DNA of 17,090 nucleotides. It comes from Thermoplasmatota archaeon. Lineage in GTDB: Archaea > Thermoplasmatota > Thermoplasmata > UBA10834. Within the stretch, counting starts at the first letter, position 1. Each line of letters opens with the position of its first letter. Both the position numbers and the translations under genes were made by a program. The stretch is from the NCBI GenBank assembly GCA_030836605.1, contig JAUPMC010000075.1, positions 1 to 17,090 on the forward strand, written 5' to 3'. Shown piece by piece: positions 1 to 5,585 of the stretch. Under the pieces are notes generated by a model, which was not told the origin of the DNA, did not search any database, and worked only from the letters and a program-made list of their open reading frames with translations.

Positions 1-153
1 GAGAAGCACCTGCCTACGGGCGTCATGGGGGACCCGAGGGGCGCCAGCGCGGGGAAGGGCGGGACCATCGACGACTACGTCGTCGGGTCGCTCTGCTCCC
101 TGGTCGCTGACAACTTCAAGATCAAGCGCAGGAAATCGCGCGACGGAGGATGA
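1..153 (+). CDS. C-terminal end of a probable creatininase-family hydrolase (partial)
   Basis: The first 50 codons of frame 1 are open and end at TGA 151-153; the start lies off the left edge. The visible tail contains GVMGDPRGASAGKG, which resembles the C-terminal GV-x-GDP-x-x-A-x-x-x-KG stretch of creatininase-family metal-dependent amidohydrolases, followed by a helix-like end and a basic tail (KIKRRKSR). In archaea this family includes ArfB, a formamide hydrolase of riboflavin/F420 biosynthesis, but the fragment is too short to pick a substrate. It ends four bases before the rpiA start, so the two genes are probably co-transcribed. The family call rests on one motif recalled from memory. 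Confidence 0.5.
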   Translation, partial: EKHLPTGVMGDPRGASAGKGGTIDDYVVGSLCSLVADNFKIKRRKSRDGG

Positions 154-157
154 CACC

Positions 158-826
158 TTGGACCTCAAGGAGCTGGCCGCGGCGGAGGCGGTGAAGTACG
201 TGGAGGACGGCATGGTCGTCGGGCTCGGGAGCGGCTCGACCGCGAGCATCGCTATCAGGCTCATAGGCGACAAGGTCAAGGGCGAGGGGCTCGAGATACT
301 GGGCGTGCCCACATCGACGGCGTCCGACCTCCTCGGGCGAGCGGTCGGCATCAAGGTCGTGGACCTGGACGACCACCCCACGGTCGACCTGACCATAGAC
401 GGCGCGGACGAGGTCGACCCGAAGCTGAACCTGATCAAGGGCCTAGGGGGCGCTTTGGTCAGGGAGAAGATAGTCGCGGCCGCGTCGTCCGTGGTGATCA
501 TAGTCGCGGACGACTCGAAGCTCGTGGACTACCTCGGCCAGAAGGCCCCGCTCCCGGTCGAGGTTGTCAGGTTCTCGCACAAGACCACGACGCGCAGGCT
601 CTCCGCGCTCGGCTGCAGACCCGTCCTGAGGATGGTCGACAACGCCCCGTTCACGACGGACAACGGGAACTACATCCTAGACTGCAGGTTCGCGAGGATA
701 GACGGCCCCGCGGCCATGGAGTCCACGATAAACAACATACCCGGGGTCGTCGACAACGGCCTGTTCGTGGGAAGGGCTAACAAGGCGATGATAGCCTCGA
801 AGAACGGCGTCAGGATAATGGAGTGA
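158..826 (+). CDS. rpiA: Ribose-5-phosphate isomerase A
   Basis: This 222-residue enzyme interconverts ribulose 5-phosphate and ribose 5-phosphate in the cytoplasm, feeding nucleotide synthesis and the non-oxidative pentose phosphate pathway. The length is typical of RpiA. GLGSGSTA (residues 22-29) forms the phosphate loop, DGADEVD (81-87) carries D81 and D84, and KGLGGALVREK (94-104) carries K94 and the catalytic base E103; these positions match the numbering of the well-studied E. coli enzyme. The TTG start at 158 is chosen because GGAGGA (145-150) sits seven bases upstream; the next ATG in frame (212) would remove residues before the phosphate loop. The gene follows the upstream CDS by four bases and converges on the regulator at 839-1204. 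Transketolase and transaldolase, its pathway partners, lie about 8 kb downstream. Confidence 0.96.
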   Translation: MDLKELAAAEAVKYVEDGMVVGLGSGSTASIAIRLIGDKVKGEGLEILGVPTSTASDLLGRAVGIKVVDLDDHPTVDLTIDGADEVDPKLNLIKGLGGALVREKIVAAASSVVIIVADDSKLVDYLGQKAPLPVEVVRFSHKTTTRRLSALGCRPVLRMVDNAPFTTDNGNYILDCRFARIDGPAAMESTINNIPGVVDNGLFVGRANKAMIASKNGVRIME

Positions 827-843
827 GGCGCGCGCGGCTCACT
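822..843. repeat. Hairpin shared by two convergent stop codons
   Basis: AGTGAG (822-827) and CTCACT (838-843) are perfect inverted repeats around a GC-only centre. The rpiA stop TGA (824-826) and the complement of the regulator's stop (TCA, 839-841) lie in opposite arms, so each transcript would end its coding region inside the same hairpin. There is no T tract next to it, so calling it a bidirectional terminator is a guess. Confidence 0.4.
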
Positions 844-1204
844 TGGCGACTTCCTTGAGCGCCTTGATGTTCGCCTCGATGCCTTCCATCTTCTTCCGCT
901 CCTCCGACTCGATCATCTCTATGATCTTGTCGAAGGGGAGGGCGAGCTTGTTGGAGTGCACGGGCCTGCCCTTGCCCTCCTTCTTGATGTCCCTCTTCAC
1001 GACCCACTTGCGCCTCCGGAGCTCCTGCATCGCTATGGACACCTCGGGCTGCCTGAGGCTCGTGGCGCTCTCGATCTCGACAGAAGTGGTCTCCTCCTTC
1101 TTGCGGAGGTAGACCAGGGTCTTGGCGATGTTCTTGGACAAGCCAGTCTTCATGAGGAGCTCGACCAGCTGCTCGTCCTTCTTCGTCAGGCCCTTGTCTA
1201 TCAT
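839..1204 (-). CDS. Winged-helix transcriptional regulator (MarR/TrmB-like, small)
   Basis: This 121-residue protein has one winged-helix DNA-binding domain over about residues 10-88. The first helices (ELLMKTGLSKNIAKTLVYL) are followed by SVEIESATSLRQPEVSIAMQEL, which looks like the helix-turn-helix, and a wing with KRDIKKEGKGRPVHSN (70-85). A charged C-terminal helix (90-121) probably dimerises. No ligand-binding domain is present. Such single-domain regulators are common in methanogens and Thermoplasmata; the target is unknown. The ATG at 1204 has no convincing ribosome binding site, but a TATA-like AATAAATATT lies about 30 bases upstream, which fits a nearly leaderless transcript. A strong palindrome (1267-1290) just upstream could be its own operator. 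The family call is firm, the role is not. Confidence 0.8.
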   Translation of the reverse strand: MIDKGLTKKDEQLVELLMKTGLSKNIAKTLVYLRKKEETTSVEIESATSLRQPEVSIAMQELRRRKWVVKRDIKKEGKGRPVHSNKLALPFDKIIEMIESEERKKMEGIEANIKALKEVAK

Positions 1205-1233
1205 TTTATGCGCCTAGCCATTTATTATTTACC

Positions 1234-1243
1234 TAATATTTAT
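1234..1243 (-). promoter_or_regulatory. Probable TATA box of the winged-helix regulator
   Basis: AATAAATATT reads on the minus strand in an A+T-rich stretch inside GC-rich DNA. Transcription starting about 25-28 bases downstream would begin a few bases before the ATG at 1204, giving a short or absent leader. Confidence 0.5.
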
Positions 1244-1266
1244 TCCTTGCCATTAGAATCCGCTGA

Positions 1267-1290
1267 TATTTTATCACACGTGATATAATA
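1267..1290. promoter_or_regulatory. Interrupted palindrome, candidate operator
   Basis: Arms TATTTTATCAC (1267-1277) and GTGATATAATA (1280-1290) pair at 10 of 11 positions around the two-base spacer AC; the only mismatch is 1271/1286. The core TATCAC-AC-GTGATA is perfect. It lies about 24 bp upstream of the regulator's putative TATA box and about 75 bp upstream of the TATA box of the divergent ribosomal-protein operon. Size and symmetry suit a dimeric winged-helix protein. Autoregulation is inference. Confidence 0.6.
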
Positions 1291-1363
1291 ATCGCCGCCC
1301 TCCCGCGCGCGGGGAAGCGCACATGGTATCGCGCAGACCAGCTGACGCGCGCAGTCAATAATG

Positions 1364-1372
1364 CTTTTATAC
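1364..1372 (+). promoter_or_regulatory. TATA box of the rpl44e operon
   Basis: CTTTTATAC is the clearest TATA-like sequence before the rpl44e start. A start about 25 bases downstream leaves a leader of roughly 25 bases before the ATG at 1419. Confidence 0.6.
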
Positions 1373-1418
1373 AGGTTCCATCTTACTCGTGTCCTGCCCT
1401 CACGGGCCGCTGATCCAC

Positions 1419-1700
1419 ATGAAGATGCCAAGGGTTAGGAAGGAGTTCTGTCCGAAGTGCAAGAAGCACACGGACCACGAGGTCGAGAGGGTCAAGACCC
1501 GGCCCAGGAGCGAACTCAAGTGGGGTCAGAGGCGGTACAGGAGGGCCACGAGCGGATACGGCGGGTTCCCGAGGCCGAAGTACGAGGGCCGCCAGAAGCC
1601 GACCACCAAGGTGGCGCTCAGGTACAGGTGCAAGGTGTGCAAGAAGGCCCACCAGAGGACCTGTTTCAGGGCCAAGGTATTCGAGCTCAAGGAGGCCTGA
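1419..1700 (+). CDS. rpl44e: Large ribosomal subunit protein eL42 (L44e)
   Basis: This 93-residue basic protein of the large ribosomal subunit binds zinc through two knuckles, CPKC (C11, C14) and CKVC (C71, C74). The opening MKMPRVRKEFCPKC, the GYGGFPRPKYEGRQKPTTK stretch (46-64) and the length are characteristic of the family. I chose the ATG at 1419 because archaeal homologues start MK-(I/M)-P; the in-frame GTG at 1389 would add ten unrelated residues. It opens a five-gene operon with rps27e two bases downstream. The order L44e, S27e, aIF2-alpha, Nop10, PAC2 is a conserved euryarchaeal translation cluster. Confidence 0.95.
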   Translation: MKMPRVRKEFCPKCKKHTDHEVERVKTRPRSELKWGQRRYRRATSGYGGFPRPKYEGRQKPTTKVALRYRCKVCKKAHQRTCFRAKVFELKEA

Positions 1701-1702
1701 GC

Positions 1703-1888
1703 ATGAACAAGATCCCGATGCCCAAGAGCAAGTTCATCAACGTCAAGTGCCAGGACTGCGGCAACGAGCAGATCGCCTTCGACAAGCCCGCGACGCACGT
1801 CAAGTGCAACGTGTGCGGCGCCACGCTGATCAAGCCAGCTGGCGGGAAGGGCAGGGTCAGGGGCCAGCTGCTCGGAGAGGTCCAGTAA
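1703..1888 (+). CDS. rps27e: Small ribosomal subunit protein eS27 (S27e)
   Basis: This 61-residue zinc-ribbon ribosomal protein has CQDC (C16, C19) and CNVC (C35, C38) as its zinc ligands and the family pattern VKCQDCGNEQIAFDKPATHVKC written here in two parts: VKCQDCGNEQIAF (14-26) and DKPATHVKC (27-35). The length is usual for archaeal S27e. Its ATG lies two bases after the rpl44e stop, and its stop TAA shares a base with the ATG of the aIF2-alpha gene (TAATG), so translation of the operon is probably coupled. Confidence 0.95.
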   Translation: MNKIPMPKSKFINVKCQDCGNEQIAFDKPATHVKCNVCGATLIKPAGGKGRVRGQLLGEVQ

Positions 1889-2673
1889 TGCCACGCAAGG
1901 CGGAGTTCCCGGAAATAGGAGACCTAGTCATCTGCAACGTGCAGAACGTGAAGAATTTTGGGGCGTTCGTCTCACTGGACGAGTACGACGGCAGGGAGGG
2001 CTTCATCCATGTGCGCGACGTCGCCACGGGCTGGGTCAAGTACATCAGGGACCACGTCCGAGAGGGGCAGAAGGTCGTGTGCAAGGTCCTCGGCGTCGAC
2101 TCCGAACGCGGGCACATCGACCTGTCGCTGAAGCAGGTCAACGACCACCAGCGCAGGGAGAAGATACAGGAGCACAAGAACGAGAAGAAGGCGGAGAAGC
2201 TCCTCGAGATCGTCGGCACGAAGCTCGGCAAGAGCCTGGACGAGGCTTATGACGCGGCCGGGGCGAAGCTGGTGTCCGAGTTCGGGACGCTGTACGCCGC
2301 CTTCGAGCAAGCCGTGGTCGACACGGAGGGGATAAGCGGGCTTGAGATCGGGGACGAATGGGTCTCCGCGATCAAGGCGGTCGCCTCCGAGAACATACAG
2401 CTCCCATCGGTCACGATAGACGCCACCATGGAGGTCACCACGGCCGCGCCGGACGGGGTAGACCACATCCGCGAGGCCCTCACCGCCGGGGCGAAGGGCA
2501 AGGACGCGGAGGTCGAGATAAGCTATCTCGGCGCACCCAGGTACAGGATCACGGTCGTCGCTGAGGACTACAAGATCGCGGAGACGGAGCTGAAGCACGC
2601 GGTCGACAGGGTCACCACCCGCATCCACAAGGCGGGCGGCTCGGTCTCCATCAAGAGGAAGGATGAGACTTGA
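1888..2673 (+). CDS. eif2a: Translation initiation factor aIF2, alpha subunit
   Basis: This 261-residue subunit of the heterotrimeric initiation factor delivers initiator Met-tRNA to the small ribosomal subunit. An S1/OB domain (about 9-85) starts GDLVICNVQNVKNFGAFVSL and continues with EGFIHVRDVATGWVKYIRD and GHIDLSLKQV. A helical domain spans about 90-170 (KKAEKLLEIVGTKLGKSLDEA) and an alpha/beta C-terminal domain about 175-261 (QLPSVTIDATMEVTTAAPDG). Length and domain order are standard. The ATG overlaps the rps27e stop by one base, and the stop TGA overlaps the TTG start of nop10. Confidence 0.96.
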   Translation: MPRKAEFPEIGDLVICNVQNVKNFGAFVSLDEYDGREGFIHVRDVATGWVKYIRDHVREGQKVVCKVLGVDSERGHIDLSLKQVNDHQRREKIQEHKNEKKAEKLLEIVGTKLGKSLDEAYDAAGAKLVSEFGTLYAAFEQAVVDTEGISGLEIGDEWVSAIKAVASENIQLPSVTIDATMEVTTAAPDGVDHIREALTAGAKGKDAEVEISYLGAPRYRITVVAEDYKIAETELKHAVDRVTTRIHKAGGSVSIKRKDET

Positions 2674-2840
2674 GGACGCTCCTGTTGAAGTGCGCCCAAT
2701 GCCAAGGCTATACTCTGCGCGCCACTTGCCCCAAGTGCGGCGCCGCGACGGTCATGGCGATGCCCGCGAAGTACTCGCCTGAGGACAGGTACGGGGAGTA
2801 CAGGCGCAGGCTGAAGGCGGAGCTGAAGGAGGGGGCCTAG
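2670..2840 (+). CDS. nop10: H/ACA ribonucleoprotein subunit Nop10
   Basis: This 56-residue zinc-ribbon protein binds Cbf5 in the H/ACA complex that makes pseudouridine in rRNA. KCAQCQGYTLRATCPKCG holds the four zinc cysteines C8, C11, C20 and C23, and the tail AKYSPEDRYGEYRRRLKAE is the conserved linker and helix that wrap around Cbf5. The TTG start (2670-2672) overlaps the aIF2-alpha stop, with GGAAGGATGA just upstream as a ribosome binding site. The stop TAG directly abuts the GTG of the PAC2 gene. Confidence 0.93.
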   Translation: MRTLLLKCAQCQGYTLRATCPKCGAATVMAMPAKYSPEDRYGEYRRRLKAELKEGA

Positions 2841-3599
2841 GTGGACGACATACTGGTCGTCTACAAGGAGCGCCCCGAGCTGAGGGCCCCCGTGCTGATC
2901 GAGGGGCTCCCGGGCGTCGGCAACGTCGGCAAGCTGGCCGCCGAGCACCTGGTGGACCAGCTGAAGGCGGTCAAGTTCATCGAGATGTACTCCAAGTACT
3001 TCCCGCCGCAGGTGCTGGTGAACGACTCCGGCATCACCAGGCTCGTCAGCAACGAGTTCTTCTACATCAAGAGGCCCGAGGCCGAGAACGACATCGTCGT
3101 CCTCGTCGGGGACTACCAGGGCCTCACGCCGGACGGGCAGTACGAGCTGTCCGACCGCATACTCAGGATCGCCAAGGAGCTCGGCGTCAAGATGGTGTAC
3201 ACCCTTGGCGGGTACGGGCTCGGCAAGATGATCGAGAAGCCGCGCGTGCTCGGGGCCGCCACGGATGAGTTCCTGGTCGAGGAGATGAAGGCCGTGGGCG
3301 TCACGTTCTCGAAGGGCGAGCCGGGCAGCGGCATCGTCGGCGCCAGCGGGCTGATACTGGGCCTGGGCGCGCTCGAGGGCCTGAAGGCCGTGTGCCTCAT
3401 GGGCGAGACCTCAGGGTACTTCGTCGACCCGAAGGCCGCGCAGGCGCTGCTCGAGGTCCTCGCGAGGAAGCTCAATTTCAAGATAGACCTCACGGAGCTG
3501 GAGGACCGCGCGCAGCAGATAGACGCGATCACGTCCAAGCTCAAGGAGTCGGAGCCCGCCCCGGAGCCGAGGCGGGAAGACCTGGGCTACATAGGCTGA
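2841..3599 (+). CDS. PAC2-family protein (proteasome-assembly-chaperone-like)
   Basis: This 252-residue protein belongs to the PAC2 family, which includes archaeal PbaA/PbaB-type proteins related to eukaryotic proteasome assembly chaperones. Family marks are LIEGLPGVGNVGKLAAEHL (19-37), VVLVGDYQGLTPDGQYEL, TLGGYGLGKM and GIVGASGLILGLG, ending in a helical tail and DLGYIG. A hydrophobic-tyrosine-X end would suggest proteasome docking, but here the tyrosine is third from the end, so the motif is not canonical. The GTG start is set by AAGGAGG about eight bases upstream. It is the last gene of the translation operon, a position often seen in euryarchaea; its biochemical role there is not known to me. 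Confidence 0.88.
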   Translation: MDDILVVYKERPELRAPVLIEGLPGVGNVGKLAAEHLVDQLKAVKFIEMYSKYFPPQVLVNDSGITRLVSNEFFYIKRPEAENDIVVLVGDYQGLTPDGQYELSDRILRIAKELGVKMVYTLGGYGLGKMIEKPRVLGAATDEFLVEEMKAVGVTFSKGEPGSGIVGASGLILGLGALEGLKAVCLMGETSGYFVDPKAAQALLEVLARKLNFKIDLTELEDRAQQIDAITSKLKESEPAPEPRREDLGYIG

Positions 3600-3638
3600 C
3601 CTTCTATTCCTGGCCAGGGCTACCGCTGGTCAGTAGAG

Positions 3639-3645
3639 AAAAAAA
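3639..3645 (-). terminator. T-tract terminator for the ribbon-helix-helix gene
   Basis: Reading leftwards from the stop at 3712, the minus strand reaches a run of seven T residues (A7 on the plus strand) in otherwise GC-rich DNA, typical of an archaeal intrinsic terminator. A weak stem TGGCCA/TGGTCA (3611-3616, 3627-3632) lies next to it and could serve the plus-strand operon. Confidence 0.5.
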
Positions 3646-3711
3646 TAGGGGGGAGGTCATCCTGAGAGGTGAGTGAAAGAGTAGTTAGAGTGCATCCCAT
3701 CCCGTTTCTGA

Positions 3712-3948
3712 CTACTTCTTCAGGTACTGTTCCTCGAATTGTTTCATCTCAGCGAGCACCTTCTCGGCGTGCTCGATCTTCTTCATCCGGTCCATGACGA
3801 GCTCCGTTCGGGCGTATATGAGGTCCCTGACGGCGACCCTTATCGCCTCGGACCTCGAGGGGAAGTCGTCGATCTCCACGAGGAAGTCTATGGCACGTAG
3901 GTGCCTGTCGGGTATCCGGATGGTGATCTTCTCAGTATCTGGCTGCAT
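3712..3948 (-). CDS. Ribbon-helix-helix (CopG-like) regulator
   Basis: This 78-residue protein starts with a DNA-contacting strand EKITIRIPD (6-14), followed by helices HLRAIDFLVEIDDF and SRSEAIRVAVRDLI (31-44), the classic ribbon-helix-helix layout. A charged coiled-coil helix (50-78, RMKKIEHAEKVLAEMK) follows. It resembles short archaeal regulators of the CdrS type, which in haloarchaea control cell-division genes; that equivalence is only inferred. I chose the ATG at 3948 because GGTGAT lies five bases upstream; the TTG at 3954 is too close to it. No toxin-like gene is beside it, so it is not obviously an antitoxin. Expression probably comes from the minus-strand TATA box at 4041-4050. Confidence 0.82.
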   Translation of the reverse strand: MQPDTEKITIRIPDRHLRAIDFLVEIDDFPSRSEAIRVAVRDLIYARTELVMDRMKKIEHAEKVLAEMKQFEEQYLKK

Positions 3949-4040
3949 GTACAATCACCCCGCTTTCCCAAGACCCCTCGCGACGCCTTCTGTACCTCTT
4001 TTGCCTTACGTGCGTCGGACATTCCCGTTATAATCATGTG

Positions 4041-4050
4041 AATATATAAA
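4041..4050 (-). promoter_or_regulatory. Probable TATA box of the ribbon-helix-helix gene
   Basis: TTTATATATT on the minus strand is the strongest TATA-like sequence in this 230-bp gap. It would give a leader of about 70 bases. A second A+T patch (GATTATAACG, 4028-4037) is an alternative. Confidence 0.5.
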
Positions 4051-4061
4051 ACCTGGGTTTG

Positions 4062-4078
4062 GAGCTTCTACGAAGCTC
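4062..4078. repeat. Perfect 7-3-7 inverted repeat
   Basis: GAGCTTC (4062-4068), spacer TAC, GAAGCTC (4072-4078). It lies between the divergent regulator and tRNA promoters. A second intergenic repeat at 5682-5698 has the same arm length and, on the other strand, the same spacer. Confidence 0.6.
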
Positions 4079-4123
4079 GCGCCATATCGCCGGAGTCCTC
4101 GCGAGGGCGCCTCTCAGAAAAAC

Positions 4124-4132
4124 ACTTAATAC
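4124..4132 (+). promoter_or_regulatory. TATA box of tRNA-Tyr
   Basis: ACTTAATAC preceded by the purine-rich AGAAAA matches a BRE/TATA pair. A start about 25 bases downstream leaves a leader of roughly 25 bases before the mature 5' end at 4181. Confidence 0.55.
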
Positions 4133-4180
4133 GGAGTTCATGATAAGGTGCCTCCACAGCGCGTTTCTCACCGCCTGGGA

Positions 4181-4293
4181 CCCGACTTAGCTCAGACTGG
4201 CTAGAGCGGCTGACTGTAGTGTGGATATCGGCAAGACCGATTGCAGTCGCTGAAATCAGCAGGCCCCCGGTTCAAATCCGGGAGTCGGGACCA
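4181..4293 (+). tRNA. tRNA-Tyr (anticodon GTA) with a 35-nt intron and encoded CCA
   Basis: The full cloverleaf can be drawn. Acceptor stem CCCGACT (4181-4187) pairs with AGTCGGG (4283-4289), D stem GCTC/GAGC (4190-4193, 4204-4207), anticodon stem GCTGA/TCAGC (4209-4213, 4256-4260), T stem CCCGG/CCGGG (4266-4270, 4278-4282) around TTCAAAT. The loop reads C32 T33 G34 T35 A36 G37, then an intron at 4220-4254, then A38 at 4255, the standard 37/38 insertion site. The anticodon GTA (4216-4218) decodes tyrosine, and C1-G72 with A73 is the archaeal Tyr identity pattern. The discriminator is 4290 and CCA (4291-4293) is encoded. CCTTTT follows as a terminator and runs to the stop codon of the convergent DUF835 gene. 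Confidence 0.95.
4220..4254 (+). other. tRNA-Tyr intron
   Basis: The 35-nt insertion between G37 and A38 contains a hairpin, ATCGG (4227-4231) pairing with CCGAT (4237-4241) around CAAGA. Its 3' part (TGCAGTC, 4242-4248) can also pair with the exon around the anticodon (GACTGTA, 4212-4218) over seven base pairs including one G-U. I could not draw a perfect 3-4-3 bulge-helix-bulge at the two junctions, so the splice motif may be relaxed. Confidence 0.85.
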
Positions 4294-4298
4294 CCTTT

Positions 4299-5033
4299 TC
4301 ACCCGACCACTGGCTCGAGCCCCCGTTCCTCGGACGGCCTCACGACCACCTTGTGCTTCTCCAGCAGGGCCAGCTCCTTGGGCGAGAACGCCCTCGGGTC
4401 GACCGTGACGACGAGCCTGCACGCGGTCGTCATCGCCGTCTCCACCCATCTGTCGAGGCTCTTCGCCACCTTCGGGAAGTCGTTGCTGACGATGAGGTAC
4501 TCGATGCCGTCCACGAGGACTACGCCGTTCTGGGACTTCTCCATGAAGCTCACGATGTAGTCCGTCAAGAGGTTGATCTTGGCGGGGTCCATGTTGTCCT
4601 TCCCCGCGACGCTGGAGAGCCAGAGTATCGGTGTCGTCTGGATGAAGAACTTGGAGCGCACGGTGTTCGGGTGCTGCCGCGTCACGATGAGCCCCTGGGA
4701 CCGGCTCTTGTACTTGGTGCATGTCCTGCACGGGCATGGGAGCTTGCACGTGGCGCACTCGAGGCTCTCGCACGAGAAGCTGTCGTCGTTCTCGCAGTCG
4801 AAGCACCTGCCTCTCAGGATGTCCGCGAACATCTTGAACGAGAAGTCCGGCTTCTCCTCCTCGACGAGGTACACGTGCCTGTGGAGCAGTATGTAGGACG
4901 CCTTCGCGCTGGAGACCATCGCCTCCGAGATCGGGGCCGCTTTCGGCCGGCGGATCCTGAACCAGCCGAGCGCTCCCGCGCCGATGAGCGCTGTGGCGTG
5001 AGCGGCTGCGAAGAGCGAGATCGTCTCGACCAT
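4299..5033 (-). CDS. Membrane-anchored DUF835 protein with an eight-cysteine insert
   Basis: This protein is 244 residues from the ATG at 5033, which has GTGAGG nine bases upstream; the GTG at 5048 would coincide with that binding site. Counting from the ATG, one hydrophobic helix lies at about 4-25 (SLFAAAHATALIGAGALGWF), followed by a basic stop (RIRRPK). The DUF835 core follows: SYILLHRHVYLVEEEKPD (46-63), GLIVTRQHPNTVRSKF, TPILWLS, VVLVDGIEYLIVSNDF, and VDPRAFSPKELALLE near the end. Inside the core, at about 77-105, are eight cysteines in 29 residues including two CxxC pairs and CxCxxC, a likely zinc site; the second DUF835 protein of the window lacks it. Family function is unknown. The gene lies 78 bp after the response regulator on the same strand with no visible promoter between, so they are probably co-expressed. 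Confidence 0.85.
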   Translation of the reverse strand: MVETISLFAAAHATALIGAGALGWFRIRRPKAAPISEAMVSSAKASYILLHRHVYLVEEEKPDFSFKMFADILRGRCFDCENDDSFSCESLECATCKLPCPCRTCTKYKSRSQGLIVTRQHPNTVRSKFFIQTTPILWLSSVAGKDNMDPAKINLLTDYIVSFMEKSQNGVVLVDGIEYLIVSNDFPKVAKSLDRWVETAMTTACRLVVTVDPRAFSPKELALLEKHKVVVRPSEERGLEPVVG

Positions 5034-5111
5034 GTGGATGTGCCTCACTAGGTCATGAGTCTGTGCTCAGATGATGTCAGCGTCCTCGATGGCGCGTGGT
5101 CCGCGCCGCAG

Positions 5112-5474
5112 TCAGGCGGTCGTGGCCGCCCTGACCGCCTCGAGGAGCCGCTCGACCTGGAACGGTTTGGCGACGAAGTCCACCGCTCCCGCGCGCATCG
5201 CCTCCTTCCTCAGCGCCTCCTTGACCAGGGCGCTGACGACGATGATCTTGGCCTTCGGGTCCAGCTCGATGATCTTCATGATGGCCGACAGGCCGTCCAT
5301 GCCTGGCATCAGGATGTCCATGAGCACGACGTCCGGCTTGAGGGCCTTGTACTTCTCGATGGCTTCGAGCCCGTTGGCGGCCTCACCCACGATATCATGG
5401 TCGTGGGACTCGAGAATGTCTCTAATCATCTCCCTGATGAAGGGTGCGTCCTCCACGATAAGAACCTTAGCCAT
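5112..5474 (-). CDS. CheY-like single-domain response regulator
   Basis: This 120-residue protein is a lone receiver domain. The acidic pair E8/D9 (LIVEDAP), phosphoacceptor D53 (VVLMDILMPGMDG), S81 (VVSA) and K103 (AKPF) are all in place, so it should take a phosphate from a histidine kinase. No output domain is attached, so it must act on a partner protein. The ATG at 5474 starts the canonical MAKVLIVEDA; an in-frame extension to 5507 adds residues outside the fold. No kinase gene is in the window. The next gene on the strand is the DUF835 membrane protein, the most obvious candidate partner; that link is inference from adjacency. Confidence 0.93.
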   Translation of the reverse strand: MAKVLIVEDAPFIREMIRDILESHDHDIVGEAANGLEAIEKYKALKPDVVLMDILMPGMDGLSAIMKIIELDPKAKIIVVSALVKEALRKEAMRAGAVDFVAKPFQVERLLEAVRAATTA

Positions 5475-5545
5475 TCTCAAGACCTGCCTTTGGGCGAGCT
5501 CGCACATGACGTGTGAGTCCGCTCAACCAGTGAAGAAGAATCCGT

Positions 5546-5555
5546 GCATATATAA
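5546..5555 (-). promoter_or_regulatory. TATA box of the response regulator/DUF835 pair
   Basis: CTTATATATG on the minus strand stands out from the GC-rich surroundings. A start about 27 bases downstream gives a leader of about 50 bases before the ATG at 5474. The core TATATA is symmetrical, so it could also drive a plus-strand transcript into the structured region at 5586-5740. Confidence 0.5.
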
Positions 5556-5585
5556 GTTGGCCATTTCAGTTCTCGCCCGTGATAA

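Noticed and set aside
1389..1700. Longer rpl44e beginning at GTG 1389
   Set aside because: The ten added residues have no counterpart in the family, which begins MK-(I/M)-P as at 1419.
3712..3948. Antitoxin of a toxin-antitoxin pair
   Set aside because: No small toxin-like gene is adjacent on either side; the neighbours are the translation operon and a tRNA.
4181..4293. Integration site for a mobile element at the tRNA
   Set aside because: No integrase, no repeat of the tRNA 3' end and no composition shift are visible in the window.
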